Positions 1-10,151 of a DNA stretch of 64,000 nt are shown here, piece after piece. Both the position numbers and the translations under genes were made by a program. The DNA comes from Agrobacterium tumefaciens. GTDB lineage: Bacteria; Pseudomonadota; Alphaproteobacteria; Rhizobiales; Rhizobiaceae. Location: contig NZ_CP039888.1 of NCBI RefSeq assembly GCF_005221325.1, positions 930,001 through 994,000 on the forward strand. The letters run 5' to 3'. The notes under the pieces were generated by a model that saw only the letters and a program-made list of their open reading frames with translations, did not search any database and was not told where the DNA came from. Numbering within the stretch: position 1 is the stretch's first letter; every line of letters starts with the position of its first letter.

Positions 1-1
1 C

Positions 2-733
2 ACCTGCAACCCGAAGATTGCCCATGACATGGCGAATATCTTCAACTTCATCACGGGTTACGGCGAACCGGAAGAGGGCATGAAGCTCGCCATTTCGCCC
101 TATACGCTGCGCGCCCGCATCGTGAAGCACATCAATGAAGAGATCGAGCACGCCAAGCGCGGTGCGCCGGCGGCGATCTGGATGAAGATGAATTCGCTGG
201 TCGATCCCGAAATCATCGATACGCTTTACCGCGCCAGCGCAGCAGGCGTGGAGATCGATCTGGTGATCCGCGGCATCTGCTGCCTGCGTCCGCAGGTGGC
301 GGGCCTGTCGGACAATATCCGCGTGAAATCCATCGTCGGCCGCTTCCTCGAACACAGCCGCATCTTCTGCTTCGGCAACGGTTTCGGCCTGCCATCCGAC
401 AAGGCACTGGTCTATATCGGCTCGGCCGACATGATGCCGCGCAACCTCGACCGCCGTGTGGAAACGCTGGTTCCGCTTACCAATCCCACCGTACATGAGC
501 AGGTTCTTTCACAGATTATGCTTGGCAATCTCATTGACAACCAGCAGAGCTACGAGATACTTGCGGACGGAACGTCGAGGCGCATCGAGGTGCGTAAAGG
601 CGAAGAACCGTTCAACGCGCAGCACTATTTCATGACCAATCCCAGCCTTTCCGGACGTGGTGAAGCCTTGAAATCCAGTGCGCCCAAATTGATTGCCGGG
701 TTGATTTCGTCCCGCAAGAAACAGGCTGAATGA
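2..733 (+). CDS. ppk: Polyphosphate kinase, C-terminal part (cut by window start)
   Basis: Polyphosphate kinase 1 reversibly moves the terminal phosphate of ATP onto polyphosphate. Only the last 243 residues are present; the frame is open from base 2, so the start lies upstream of the window. The visible part matches the catalytic C-terminal domains: the TCNP opening, the [10 protein letters not shown] block, the [11 protein letters not shown] segment and the [17 protein letters not shown] motif, all typical of PPK1. The EHSR histidine is probably part of the catalytic core. The stop overlaps the start of ppx by four bases (ATGA), so the two are translationally coupled and give the usual synthesis/degradation pair. 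Confidence 0.96.
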   Translation, partial: TCNPKIAHDMANIFNFITGYGEPEEGMKLAISPYTLRARIVKHINEEIEHAKRGAPAAIWMKMNSLVDPEIIDTLYRASAAGVEIDLVIRGICCLRPQVAGLSDNIRVKSIVGRFLEHSRIFCFGNGFGLPSDKALVYIGSADMMPRNLDRRVETLVPLTNPTVHEQVLSQIMLGNLIDNQQSYEILADGTSRRIEVRKGEEPFNAQHYFMTNPSLSGRGEALKSSAPKLIAGLISSRKKQAE

Positions 734-2253
734 CTCGATCAGAAGCACAGGGGCGGCTGACCGGCCTTGCCCCCGTTTCCGTCATAGATATTGGTTCGAA
801 CTCCGTTCGTCTCGTCGTATATGAAGGCCTTTCCCGCGCCCCCGCGGTGCTGTTCAACGAAAAGGTCCTGTGCGGTCTCGGCAAGGGACTGGCGCTGACG
901 GGCCGTATGCATGAGGAAGGCGTCACCCGGGCGCTGATGGCGCTGAGGCGCTTTCATGTGCTTTCCGAGCAGGCGCAGGCGCAGAAGCTGTATGTGCTTG
1001 CCACGGCGGCGGCGCGTGAGGCGGAAAACGGCCCGGATTTCATCCGCGAGGCCGAAGCCATTCTCGGCTGCGAGATCGAGGTTCTGTCAGGCGAGAAGGA
1101 AGCGCTTTATTCGGCCTATGGCGTGATCAGCGGTTTTTATCAACCCGATGGTATCGCCGGCGACCTCGGCGGCGGTTCGCTCGAACTCATCGACATCAAG
1201 GGCAAGAGCTGTGGCGAGGGCATCACCCTGCCGCTCGGTGGCCTGCGGTTGTCGGAACAATCGGACGGTTCGCTCGAAAAGGCGGCCACGATTGCCAGAA
1301 AACACGTCAAATCCTTCGCGAAGCTTCTGGCTGCGGGTGAGGGGCGCACCTTTTATGCGGTCGGCGGCACATGGCGAAACATCGCCAAGCTGCATATGGA
1401 GATATCAGGCTACCCGCTGCACATGATGCAGGGATATGAATTGCCGCTGGAAGAAATGCTGAATTTTCTGGAGGAGGTCATCGTCTCCAGAGATAGCAAG
1501 GATCCGGCCTGGCAGGCTGTCTCCAAGAACCGCCGTTCGCTCCTGCCCTTTGGCGCCATCGCCATGCGCGAAGTTCTGAGGGCGATGAAGCCGGCCAAGA
1601 TCGCCTTCTCCGCGCAGGGCGTGCGTGAAGGATATCTCTATTCGCTGCTGACGGAAGCCGAGCGCGAATCCGATCCGCTGCTGGTCGCGGCGGATGAGCT
1701 TGCCATTTTGCGCGCCCGCTCGCCGGAACATGCGCGCGAACTGGCGGACTGGAGCGGTCGCACCTTTCCTGTCTTCGGTATCCAGGAGACGGAAGAGGAA
1801 AGCCGCTACCGGCAGGCGGCCTGCCTGCTGGCCGATATCAGCTGGCGCGCCCACCCGGATTACCGTGGTCTGCAGGCGCTCAACATCATCGCCCATTCGT
1901 CTTTCGTGGCCATCACCCATCCCGGCCGCGCCTATATTGCGCTTGCCAATTATTATCGCTTCGAAGGCCTGAACGACAACGGCACGACCGAACCGCTCGC
2001 GGCCATGGCGGGCGAACGTCTGCAGGAACTCGGCAAGCTGCTGGGCGGTCTGCTGCGCGTCGTTTACCTCTTCTCCGCCTCGATGCCGGGTGTCGTCGAC
2101 CACCTGAAATTCCGCAAATCCGACAATCCGGATATCGATCTGGAATTCGTGATACCGCATGATTATTGCGATTTCGCCGGCGAACGGCTGGATGGCCGTT
2201 TGCAGCAACTGGCGAAGCTAACGGGCAAGCGGCTGGCCTTTGTATTCGAATAG
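730..2253 (+). CDS. ppx: Exopolyphosphatase (Ppx/GppA family)
   Basis: Exopolyphosphatase releases phosphate from polyphosphate ends; family members can also hydrolyse pppGpp. The 507-residue protein starts with the actin-like phosphate-1 loop [13 protein letters not shown] near residue 18 and has a second nucleotide loop ([13 protein letters not shown]) near residue 140. After about residue 310 comes a C-terminal all-helical, HD-like region ([15 protein letters not shown]). The length suits the long alphaproteobacterial Ppx forms. The ATG overlaps the ppk stop, indicating a ppk-ppx operon. GppA-type activity cannot be excluded from sequence alone. Confidence 0.95.
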   Translation: MTRSEAQGRLTGLAPVSVIDIGSNSVRLVVYEGLSRAPAVLFNEKVLCGLGKGLALTGRMHEEGVTRALMALRRFHVLSEQAQAQKLYVLATAAAREAENGPDFIREAEAILGCEIEVLSGEKEALYSAYGVISGFYQPDGIAGDLGGGSLELIDIKGKSCGEGITLPLGGLRLSEQSDGSLEKAATIARKHVKSFAKLLAAGEGRTFYAVGGTWRNIAKLHMEISGYPLHMMQGYELPLEEMLNFLEEVIVSRDSKDPAWQAVSKNRRSLLPFGAIAMREVLRAMKPAKIAFSAQGVREGYLYSLLTEAERESDPLLVAADELAILRARSPEHARELADWSGRTFPVFGIQETEEESRYRQAACLLADISWRAHPDYRGLQALNIIAHSSFVAITHPGRAYIALANYYRFEGLNDNGTTEPLAAMAGERLQELGKLLGGLLRVVYLFSASMPGVVDHLKFRKSDNPDIDLEFVIPHDYCDFAGERLDGRLQQLAKLTGKRLAFVFE

Positions 2254-2472
2254 ACCGACTAAAAGCGCCAGCCCCGTCATTCCCCCTGTATTGTAGATAT
2301 TAGCGATGTTTCTCAATTGAAGCCGTTGATCGATGTGATCGGCGGCTTTCTTTGTTGCCTGCATCTTTATCGTGGATCGCGTAACTGTAGGTTGATTTTT
2401 TATTGCAACCCATGCAGGAAAAGCTAAGAATTGAAGTATTAGTTTCACTTCACTTTTATTCAGGAGGCTTTT

Positions 2473-3396
2473 ATGAAAATATTGAGTGCTGCGGCAATCT
2501 TTACTGCTGCAATTTTCGTATCGAGTTACGCCGCTGCCCAGTCGAAATGCGAAGGGAAAATCACCCGTGACATAAAGGGATTGAGTTCGGCAAAGATACT
2601 CACGGACAGTGGCGTGGTTGGTTACTCGAGGATACACATCAATATTGACGGATACGGAAAGGCTTACCATCCGAAAAATGCCGCCGCCGGGGCGTTGATT
2701 CATCTATGCAATGCTGGTCAGGTATATTTGCCTGACGGCAAGAAATATCACGGCTCGATCGATAATGCGACTTGCACCGGCGCCTTCATGAGCGATGTCG
2801 CGCGGATCGGGAATGCGGGCTGGAAAGACAAATCCATAGGCCTGGTCCGTTGGTACGGGATACTTGGCAAGGACGAGGTCTCCATGAACGGTGAAGTCGT
2901 GCGAGGGGTGGTACCGGTCAAACAAGCGGACGGCAGCGGTTTCTTTGTTTCACCAACAAAATTCGCCGATCAGAGCATCAAAGACGAGTCCATCCAGCGC
3001 CGCTACGTCAATCCGCTGAGAATTCCCGCCGGCGTCATTCCTGAAAGCGCCATTCTTGCTTCCAACGGTGTTATCATGGGGTCCTTCGGCGTCGCTATCC
3101 GCAAGGATAAAAGGATAGCGGTTCCGTTCGTGGTTGGTGACGCCGGTCCGAGAATCGGCGAGGGAACGCCGGCCCTAGCACGCGCTCTGGCAGGTTTCCC
3201 GATCACCGATAATGTCACTCGTGACAACAGATTTACCGGTCAGGTAGACGCTGCAAATGTCCTGTGGGTGTTTTTTGGAAAGAAGATTCCGGCGGTAAAA
3301 TATGATGCCGACAACGAGAATGCCCTGATCGTCGCCTCCACGAAGGCGTTTGCTGATTGGGGCGGCAAGGAGCGGCTGGACGACTGCCTGAAATAA
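2473..3396 (+). CDS. Secreted protein with GH75 chitosanase-like signature
   Basis: A 307-residue protein with a clear Sec signal peptide (about residues 1-22, ending AAAQ). Residues 177-240 resemble the glycoside hydrolase family 75 core: a YVNPLRIPAGVIP strand, an SNGVIMGSFGVAI segment, then VVGDAGPRIGEG. In GH75 the Asp and Glu of the DxGP...GE block are the proposed catalytic pair; here they would be Asp223 and Glu230, with a shorter gap between them than in fungal enzymes as I recall them. The strong AGGAGG ribosome-binding site lies at about 2462. Base composition is visibly more AT-rich than the flanking genes, which hints at transfer. The N-terminal 150 residues are unrecognised. Activity on chitosan is an inference. 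Confidence 0.75.
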   Translation: MKILSAAAIFTAAIFVSSYAAAQSKCEGKITRDIKGLSSAKILTDSGVVGYSRIHINIDGYGKAYHPKNAAAGALIHLCNAGQVYLPDGKKYHGSIDNATCTGAFMSDVARIGNAGWKDKSIGLVRWYGILGKDEVSMNGEVVRGVVPVKQADGSGFFVSPTKFADQSIKDESIQRRYVNPLRIPAGVIPESAILASNGVIMGSFGVAIRKDKRIAVPFVVGDAGPRIGEGTPALARALAGFPITDNVTRDNRFTGQVDAANVLWVFFGKKIPAVKYDADNENALIVASTKAFADWGGKERLDDCLK

Positions 3397-3465
3397 TACG
3401 CCACATCAGAAAGACCAAAACCACGCCGGTTCGCAAATCGCTTGATTGAAGCGTTATCCACGCGC

Positions 3466-3489
3466 AGCTCCGACTTCTATGTCGGAGCT
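3466..3489. terminator. Perfect hairpin downstream of the GH75-like gene
   Basis: Ten-base arms (c3465-3474 and 3481-g3490) pair perfectly around a 6-base loop, about 70 bases after the stop at 3396. No T tract follows, so it is either a weak or factor-assisted terminator or an mRNA-stabilising hairpin. The rest of the 3397-3753 gap shows no convincing gene on either strand. Confidence 0.4.
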
Positions 3490-3753
3490 GTAGAGGTGGC
3501 CGACTCCTGTCCAAGTGGGTCAGAGCTGCCCGAGCGTCTTGCGGATAAAGGCGCTGAGACAGGAATATTGCAGTGGCGTTATCGTCGCCATGGCTTCCCT
3601 GCGGTTGGCGAGCCTGTCCTGATATCTCTCAATACCTGTTGAAGACAGGAGCGATAGGGTCGCTGCATGACAGGCAGGTGATTGCCGTTTGAAGCTTTGA
3701 TGAAATTTTGTGACCGCCGTCACTGGCAGATGGCCTCCGGGTGCCGATAGCCC

Positions 3754-4782
3754 CTATGCGGCAGGGGCCTGATATTGGCTGAGGGTGCAGACGCCGAGCG
3801 TCTGGCCACGGCCTTTCACCGCATGTTCGCCGAGATATTCGCTGCGCACGCCCTTCGGAAGCACCAGCTGGTGGGCGAGATCGGCGGAAATCAGCACCGG
3901 ATGGCCGAGCATCTTACTCAGCGATTCGAGCCGAGAGGTCGTGTTCACCGTATCGCCGAAATAGGTGATCTTGTGGTGGTCGACGCCTATTTCCGCAGTG
4001 ATGACCGGCCCGCCATGGATGGCGAAACGCAGGCGCGGCATTTCACCGAAGCGGGAAATCCACATCTCCCGTTTTTCCTCGATAGTCGCCTGAACGTCGA
4101 AAACGCAGCGCACGCAGGCCGCCCGCCGGATCGCCATGTGATAGGGCCAGGTGATGATGGCGGCATCGCCGATGTAATCATCGATGACGCCGCCATGCCT
4201 TCTAACCGGCGCGGCATAGCTCGCGAAGATTTCGCCGAGAAATTCCTGGGCCTTCAGGTCGCCATGGGTTTCGGCGAAAGAGGTGGAGCCGACGAGATCG
4301 ATGAAGATGAAGACGCGGTCTTCGCTGACTGGCCGACGATAGCGCCCAAGAATGAGGTCGATGAAGATATCGCGGCCGAGGAGCTCACGCACCCGCATGA
4401 TGAACACGATGATGCCGCAAACGATGAGGGTGAAAATCAGCGTCTGCACTTCGGCATGCACCGCCCGCTTCCAGGTGCCAGGAAATATTCCGCTCAACCA
4501 CAGGATCGTGCCACCGAGCCCGAAGCCACAGAAGACGAGGATGGCGTAGATGATGAGGCCGACGGCGATATAGGCCGGTGTCGGCAAGGCGCTCACCTGC
4601 CGCGACAGGCCGGGCATGATGTAACCGCGCTCAAAGGCGAGAATGGGCGCACAGGCAAACAGCGCATAGGTCGCGCCGATCAACGCGCCACCGCCATATT
4701 CCAGAAAGGCGTAGGCCACCCCGGCGCCGGCCACGGCAACGAAGAGCACAACGTAATCCAGAATGGGCAGCAATTTTCTCAT
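3754..4782 (-). CDS. Membrane-bound class III adenylate/guanylate cyclase
   Basis: A 342-residue protein predicted to make a cyclic nucleotide. About four transmembrane segments (roughly residues 8-27, 31-50, 69-98 and 112-130) precede a class III catalytic domain (about 153-335). Metal-binding aspartates are Asp162 (FIDLVGST) and Asp206 (DYIGDA). The transition-state Asn280 and Arg284 are present in FGDTVNTTSR. The position that is lysine in typical adenylate cyclases (K-x-x-G-D) is Asp202, and the second purine-specifying position is Thr273, so substrate preference cannot be read from the sequence. It stands alone, with convergent orientation to the upstream gene. Confidence 0.9.
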   Translation of the reverse strand: MRKLLPILDYVVLFVAVAGAGVAYAFLEYGGGALIGATYALFACAPILAFERGYIMPGLSRQVSALPTPAYIAVGLIIYAILVFCGFGLGGTILWLSGIFPGTWKRAVHAEVQTLIFTLIVCGIIVFIMRVRELLGRDIFIDLILGRYRRPVSEDRVFIFIDLVGSTSFAETHGDLKAQEFLGEIFASYAAPVRRHGGVIDDYIGDAAIITWPYHMAIRRAACVRCVFDVQATIEEKREMWISRFGEMPRLRFAIHGGPVITAEIGVDHHKITYFGDTVNTTSRLESLSKMLGHPVLISADLAHQLVLPKGVRSEYLGEHAVKGRGQTLGVCTLSQYQAPAA

Positions 4783-4962
4783 GTCGGTTCTGATCTCGGA
4801 AAGGGAAGCCGGCGCTCCCTTCGGGCAAAGCTTCTGTTCAGGTCATATGCGACATTAGTGTGGAAAAAGCGCTGCAAAAAGTGAGCAATCGGTAAGGTTG
4901 CATGAAGGATTGGTAAGGCTGTTGCGCCGTTGCCGCAAACCTCTACGGACGTGGCACTGCTT

Positions 4963-5556
4963 CTAATAGGATGTTCTGTAATAGACGGTTTCAAGCGGGG
5001 ATTGTGGCCGATCGTCGGGCGTGCGGTTCGACCATCTGACCGGAAAGGCAGCAAAACGCAGCTTGTTGCCATCGATCCAGGCGCGGTCGAACAGGGTTTC
5101 CCCCTTGCGGGCGAAGGTGATGGCGGCGCAGGTGCGGCCATCGACATCGAGGGCAATGTTCTCTTTCCAGCCGCTCAGGCCGCAACCCATGCCTTTCGGG
5201 TCGCGATTATAGTGTTCGACGACATCGCCATCATTCGGCGTCATGGTGATCGAGGTGATGGTGTGGGCAAAGAGCAGGCTGTCCTGATCTTTCAGGCCAC
5301 CATCCAGCGTGCCCTCGTAACGCACCTGAACCGTCGGTCGCTGGCAGCCGTTGCGGGCATAAGTCTGCGACACTGCATGTATGCGACTATCGCGAATGGT
5401 GATGCCGTGGCGGTCGTTCTTGCCGATCTTCAGGCAGTCTGTCGTCCATTCACCCTGAAGATCGACCTTCTCCTCAGCAGCCCGGGCTGGAAGAGAGAGG
5501 ACAATGCCTGCCGCCGCGACAAGTGCGGCGAGCAGCAGAGTGCGGGCAGGTTTCAT
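4963..5556 (-). CDS. Secreted protein of unknown function
   Basis: A 197-residue protein starting at MKPARTLLLAAL, chosen because it opens a clean signal peptide ending at PARAAEE; an upstream in-frame ATG at 5613 would put 19 unlikely residues before it. The mature part begins DLQGEW and has cysteines in the TDCLK, NGCQRP, GMGCGLSGW and GRTCAA segments that could form disulfides. I recognise no family. It lies 81 bases downstream of rnd on the same strand and may be the last gene of an MFS-rnd operon. Confidence 0.7.
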   Translation of the reverse strand: MKPARTLLLAALVAAAGIVLSLPARAAEEKVDLQGEWTTDCLKIGKNDRHGITIRDSRIHAVSQTYARNGCQRPTVQVRYEGTLDGGLKDQDSLLFAHTITSITMTPNDGDVVEHYNRDPKGMGCGLSGWKENIALDVDGRTCAAITFARKGETLFDRAWIDGNKLRFAAFPVRWSNRTPDDRPQSPLETVYYRTSY

Positions 5557-5637
5557 GGCAAGACCCTCAAATCGCGCGACCATCGGTAGAGAGATGGGAC
5601 GCGATGCGGGCAAAATTGGGGTGAGAAAGGCGCGCGG

Positions 5638-6798
5638 TTACGACTCGCTCGCCGCGACCTCAACCGCCTCGACCTTCTTGCCGGCAAAACGCAGGGCTAC
5701 TTCGCCATTGATGAGTTTTAGCGCCACATCGCCGAACAGTTCGCGCCGCCAGCCGGTCAGTGCCGCAACCGTTGCGTTTTCACCTTCGGACGCGATCTTG
5801 TCCAGATCGTCGCTGTTGGCGATGACCTTGGCGGCGACGCCGTGCTTGTCTGCCGTCAGCTTCAGCAGAACCTTTAAAAGCTCCACAGCAGCACCGGAAC
5901 CTTCCGGGGCATGGCTGTGGCGCGGCGCCTTCGGCATCTCTTCTTTCGGCAGCGTGAGCGCCGCATTCACCGTTTCTACGATGGCGGTGCCGGAGGCGGA
6001 CCGTTCCCAGCCCTTGGGAATGGTGCGAAGCCGCGACAGCGCCTCGGCATCCTTCGGCTGCTGCTGAGCGATTTCGAAGATACCATCGTCCTTCAACACG
6101 CGTGAACGCGGCACGTTGCGCGACCGTGCCTCACGTTCGCGCCAGGCGGCGACGAATTTGAGGATGGCGAGTTCCGTCGGCTTGCGCAGGCGCGATTTCA
6201 ACCGCAGCCATGCATCGTCGGGATGCATGTCATAGGTGTCGCGCGATTCCAGAATGTCCATCTCTTCGGTCAGCCACAGCGAGCGGCCTTCGCGCTCCAG
6301 CTGCGCCTTCAGCGCCAGATAGACATCGCGCAGATGGGTCACGTCGGCGAGCGCATAGTCCAGCTGCTTTTCGGTCAGCGGGCGGCGGCTCCAGTCGGTG
6401 AAACGCGAGGATTTGTCGATCTGCACATTCTTGATCTTCTGCACCAGCTGGTCGTAGGAGATCGAATCGCCGAAACCGCAGACCATGGCGGCGACCTGCG
6501 TGTCGAAGATCGGGTGCGGAATAAGCCCGCCGAGATGGTAGATGATCTCGATATCCTGCCGCGCGGCGTGGAAAACCTTCACGACGTTTGGATTGGCCAT
6601 GAGTTCGAACATCGGCGTAAGATCGAGACCCTTGGCCAGCGGATCAACCAGTACTTCGAGCGTCGGGCTCGCCATCTGTACGAGGCACAGCTCCGGCCAG
6701 AAGGTCGTTTCCCGCAAAAATTCGGTGTCGATGGTAATGAATTCCGATTTCGCCAGTTCCGTGCAGGCTTCGGCGAGGGCGGCAGTCGTTTCAATCAT
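5638..6798 (-). CDS. rnd: Ribonuclease D
   Basis: A 3'-5' exoribonuclease for tRNA and other structured RNA maturation. The 386-residue protein starts at MIETTAALAEAC; the frame is open further upstream, but that part is proline/arginine-rich and unlike the family. DEDD exonuclease residues are visible: Asp and Glu in ITIDTEFLRE, Asp in VKVFHAARQDIE, and the YALADVTHL block of the DEDDy motif. One HRDC domain follows (ELAILKFVAAWREREAR) and then a divergent second one. Its start is 82 bases after the stop of the MFS gene. Confidence 0.95.
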   Translation of the reverse strand: MIETTAALAEACTELAKSEFITIDTEFLRETTFWPELCLVQMASPTLEVLVDPLAKGLDLTPMFELMANPNVVKVFHAARQDIEIIYHLGGLIPHPIFDTQVAAMVCGFGDSISYDQLVQKIKNVQIDKSSRFTDWSRRPLTEKQLDYALADVTHLRDVYLALKAQLEREGRSLWLTEEMDILESRDTYDMHPDDAWLRLKSRLRKPTELAILKFVAAWREREARSRNVPRSRVLKDDGIFEIAQQQPKDAEALSRLRTIPKGWERSASGTAIVETVNAALTLPKEEMPKAPRHSHAPEGSGAAVELLKVLLKLTADKHGVAAKVIANSDDLDKIASEGENATVAALTGWRRELFGDVALKLINGEVALRFAGKKVEAVEVAASES

Positions 6799-6880
6799 TG
6801 CAAATGGCCACTCGTGAAAATTATCCGTCTTACTTTCCCTTTGCCGGGCGCATGTCAATACAAAGCCCGCTTTTCCGGCC

Positions 6881-8170
6881 TCAAGGATCGTTTTTCTCGG
6901 GCGGATCGGGCTCCGGTTCATCTTTTTTGGGGTGGTTGGCCTTTTTGGGCGGGGTGGGGGCGGCGAGCTTCTGGAAATAGGCGGATGTGCGCAAAAGCGA
7001 GCGGAACCGCCAGTTCCTCTCCTCGACGGGAACACCTTCGCGTACCTGCAGCCGGTACAGCGTGTAGGCGATGAAAACGATCTGGATCGCGGCCGTATAG
7101 CTGAACAGCGCCTTGGGGCCGAACTGGTCGATCAGGAGCGAGGCGAGAAGCGGTCCGACCGTCGCGCCTACCGACCAGAAGAACAGCAGCCCGGCCGACA
7201 TCATCGCATGCTCGCCTTCTTTGGCGTGATCGTTGCCGTGCGCGGAACTCAGCGAATAAAGCGGTAGCGCAAAGGCGCCAAAGACGAAGACGCCGATGAT
7301 GTTGCTCCACTCGTCGGCGCCGGCGAAGAAGGCGAGGAACAGGCCGACGATGACGGAGCCGGCAGTGGTCGCAAGAATGATGATGCGGCGGTCATAGCGG
7401 TCGGAATAGACGCCGAGCGGATATTGCAGCACCACACCGCCGATGATGCCGGCACTCATGAAGGTGGCGATGGCGGTGACGGACATTCCGATCTGTTCGG
7501 CATAGATCGGTCCCATATTGCGAAACGCCGCCATGCTGAGCCCGACGGCCACGCACCCGACCACGGCAAGCGGCGAGATGCGCCAGACCGCAAAAAGATT
7601 GAAGGGGATCTGCTTTGGCGGTGTGGGGTTGGATTTGTCGGCAAGCGAGATCGGCACCAGCGAAAGAGACAGGGCCATCGCGATCAGCGAAAACACCACC
7701 GGCCCACCGATGCCGGCGATGGGAATGATGTATTGCGCAAGCGTCACGGAGCCGAGATCGACGAAACGATAGATGGAGAGCGTGCGCGCCCGGTTGGAAT
7801 TTGTGACCTGTGCATTGATCCAGCTTTCGATCACGGCGAAAAGACAGGCGACCGCAATGCCGATGACGAAACGCATCAGCATCCAGAACACAGGATGGAT
7901 GATGAGCGGCATGGCGATCGATGCCGCGGAAGCGACCGCCGCCATGGTGGCGAAGGTTCTGATATGGCCGATCCGGCGCATAAGCCGCGTCACCGAAATA
8001 CAGCCGAGCGCAAAGCCGATGCTGTAGGCGGCGCTGATGAGGCCGATGGTGCTGGCCGAGAACCCTTCGGACAGGCCGCGCAGTGCTATATAGGTTCCCT
8101 GCAGGCCGTTGCCGCCGATCAGGATGCCAGCGGTGACGAGAAGCGGGATAAGAGGTCTGATCTGGCTCAT
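6881..8170 (-). CDS. MFS transporter (YcaD-like)
   Basis: A 429-residue major facilitator protein with about 12 membrane segments. It opens with LIPLLVTAGILIGGNGLQGTYIALRG and the loop 2-3 motif (RLMRRIGHIRTF), and has a second-half SDRYDRR motif. The C-terminal 25 residues form a hydrophilic Pro/Lys/Glu/Asp tail (PPKK, PEPDPPEK) that should lie in the cytoplasm. The substrate is not predictable. It is probably co-transcribed with rnd downstream. The region up to aspS (8171-8361) should hold divergent promoters. Confidence 0.88.
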   Translation of the reverse strand: MSQIRPLIPLLVTAGILIGGNGLQGTYIALRGLSEGFSASTIGLISAAYSIGFALGCISVTRLMRRIGHIRTFATMAAVASAASIAMPLIIHPVFWMLMRFVIGIAVACLFAVIESWINAQVTNSNRARTLSIYRFVDLGSVTLAQYIIPIAGIGGPVVFSLIAMALSLSLVPISLADKSNPTPPKQIPFNLFAVWRISPLAVVGCVAVGLSMAAFRNMGPIYAEQIGMSVTAIATFMSAGIIGGVVLQYPLGVYSDRYDRRIIILATTAGSVIVGLFLAFFAGADEWSNIIGVFVFGAFALPLYSLSSAHGNDHAKEGEHAMMSAGLLFFWSVGATVGPLLASLLIDQFGPKALFSYTAAIQIVFIAYTLYRLQVREGVPVEERNWRFRSLLRTSAYFQKLAAPTPPKKANHPKKDEPEPDPPEKNDP

Positions 8171-8361
8171 TGCGGGCCGACTCGGTTTGGCGGGCTGGAT
8201 TAGTTCTATCTAAAGCGAAGGCAGGGGAAAGGACAGGCTGAAGGCGACATTGTTGTGCTTCGCCTTGACAAATCAGGCTGGCCATGCGCTTTTCCGGCAA
8301 ATTTCGACAGTGCCGCCCATCTGGCCTCCAACGGGCCCACGACACGTTCCAGGATAAAAAA

Positions 8362-10149
8362 ATGCATCGTTACCGCAGCCACACCTGTGCCGCTCTCCGC
8401 AAGTCCGACGTCGGCGAAACCGTTCGCCTTTCCGGTTGGGTTCACCGCGTGCGAGATCATGGCGGCGTTCTCTTCATCGACCTTCGCGACCATTACGGCA
8501 TCACCCAGGTGGTAGCCGATCCTGATAGCCCGGCTTTCAAGGTCGCCGAGACCGTGCGCGGCGAATGGGTCATCCGCGTCGACGGCCTCGTCAAGGCGCG
8601 ATCGGCAGACACCATCAACAAGGGCATGGCGACCGGCGAGATCGAGCTTTACGCTCAGGAGATCGAGGTTCTGGGCGTTGCCAAGGAACTGCCGCTGCCG
8701 GTCTTCGGCGAACCTGAGTACCCTGAAGATGTTCGACTGAAGTACCGCTTCCTCGACCTGCGTCGCGAAACCCTGCACAAGAACATCGTCAAGCGCACGC
8801 AGATCATCTCCGCCATGCGCGCCGGCATGGGCGATCTGGGCTTCGCCGAATATACGACGCCGATCCTCACCGCATCCTCGCCGGAAGGTGCTCGCGACTT
8901 CCTCGTGCCCTCGCGCATTCATGAAGGCCAGTTCTTCGCGTTGCCGCAGGCGCCGCAGCAGTACAAGCAGCTTCTGATGGTGGCCGGTTTCGACCGCTAT
9001 TTCCAGATCGCTCCCTGCTTCCGCGATGAAGACCCGCGTGCCGACCGTCTGCCGGGCGAATTCTACCAGCTCGACGTCGAAATGAGCTTCGTAACCCAGG
9101 AAGATGTCTGGACCACGATGGAGCCGATGATGACGGCCGTGTTCGAGAAGTTCGCCGAAGGCAAGCCGGTGACGAAAGAGTGGCCGCGCATTCCCTACGA
9201 CGAATCGATCCGCAAATACGGTTCCGACAAGCCGGACCTGCGCAACCCGATCGTCATGGAAGCCGTGACCGAGCATTTCGACGGTTCGGGCTTCAAGGTC
9301 TTCGCCAACATGATCGCCTCCAACCCCAAGGTTCAGGTCTGGGCGATCCCGGCCAAGACCGGTGGTTCGCGCGCATTCTGCGACCGCATGAACGCCTGGG
9401 CCCAGTCTCAGGGCCAGCCGGGCCTCGGCTACATCTTCTGGAAGGAAGAAGAAGGCAAGGTTGCCGGGTCGGGTCCGCTTGCCAAGAACATCGGTGAGGA
9501 GCGCACAGAAGCGCTGCGCCAGCAGCTCGGCCTTGAAGCGGGTGACGCCTGCTTCTTCGTCGCCGGTGATCCCGCCAAGTTCTACAAGTTTGCCGGCGAA
9601 GCGCGCACCCGCGCCGCCGACGAGCTGAACCTGATCGACCGCGACCGTTTCGAAATGTGCTGGATCGTCGATTTCCCCTTCTTCGAATACAACGACGAAG
9701 AAAAGAAGATTGACTTCGCCCACAACCCCTTCTCCATGCCGCAGGGCGGTCTGGAAGCGCTGGAAGGGCAGGACCCGCTCTCTATCAAGGCCTTCCAGTA
9801 TGACGCGGTCTGCAACGGCTTTGAAATCGCCTCCGGCTCGATCCGTAACCAGTCGCCCGAGCTGATGGTCAAGGCCTTCGAGAAGGTTGGCCTGTCGCAG
9901 AGCGATGTGGAAGAACGCTTCGGCGGTCTCTATCGTGCCTTCCAGTATGGCGCTCCTCCGCATGGCGGTTGCGCATTCGGTATCGACCGCGTGGTCATGC
10001 TTCTCGTGGGTGCGAAGAACCTGCGCGAAATCACGCTGTTCCCGATGAACCAGCAGGCGCAGGACCTTCTGATGAACGCGCCGTCGCCGGCAACGCCGAC
10101 GCAGCTTCGCGAACTGGCGCTACGCGTCGTTCCGTCGAAGAAGGACTGA
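8362..10149 (+). CDS. aspS: Aspartyl-tRNA synthetase (probably non-discriminating)
   Basis: This enzyme charges tRNA-Asp. The 595-residue protein starts at [12 protein letters not shown]; upstream in-frame ATGs encode sequence unlike the family. It has the N-terminal OB anticodon-binding fold ([26 protein letters not shown]), class II motif 2 ([10 protein letters not shown]), the bacterial GAD insertion (about residues 290-420) and motif 3 ([14 protein letters not shown]). A TTGACA -35-like hexamer lies at 8265. Many alphaproteobacterial AspRS also charge tRNA-Asn; whether that holds depends on GatCAB and asnS elsewhere in the genome. Confidence 0.97.
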   Translation: MHRYRSHTCAALRKSDVGETVRLSGWVHRVRDHGGVLFIDLRDHYGITQVVADPDSPAFKVAETVRGEWVIRVDGLVKARSADTINKGMATGEIELYAQEIEVLGVAKELPLPVFGEPEYPEDVRLKYRFLDLRRETLHKNIVKRTQIISAMRAGMGDLGFAEYTTPILTASSPEGARDFLVPSRIHEGQFFALPQAPQQYKQLLMVAGFDRYFQIAPCFRDEDPRADRLPGEFYQLDVEMSFVTQEDVWTTMEPMMTAVFEKFAEGKPVTKEWPRIPYDESIRKYGSDKPDLRNPIVMEAVTEHFDGSGFKVFANMIASNPKVQVWAIPAKTGGSRAFCDRMNAWAQSQGQPGLGYIFWKEEEGKVAGSGPLAKNIGEERTEALRQQLGLEAGDACFFVAGDPAKFYKFAGEARTRAADELNLIDRDRFEMCWIVDFPFFEYNDEEKKIDFAHNPFSMPQGGLEALEGQDPLSIKAFQYDAVCNGFEIASGSIRNQSPELMVKAFEKVGLSQSDVEERFGGLYRAFQYGAPPHGGCAFGIDRVVMLLVGAKNLREITLFPMNQQAQDLLMNAPSPATPTQLRELALRVVPSKKD

Positions 10150-10151
10150 TC

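Noticed and set aside
3442-3723. Short frames on both strands in the gap before the cyclase gene
   Set aside because: No ribosome-binding sites and no recognisable similarity; the hairpin at 3466 overlaps one of them.
8206-9963. 585-residue minus-strand frame opposite aspS
   Set aside because: Antisense to the strongly supported aspS; no motif.
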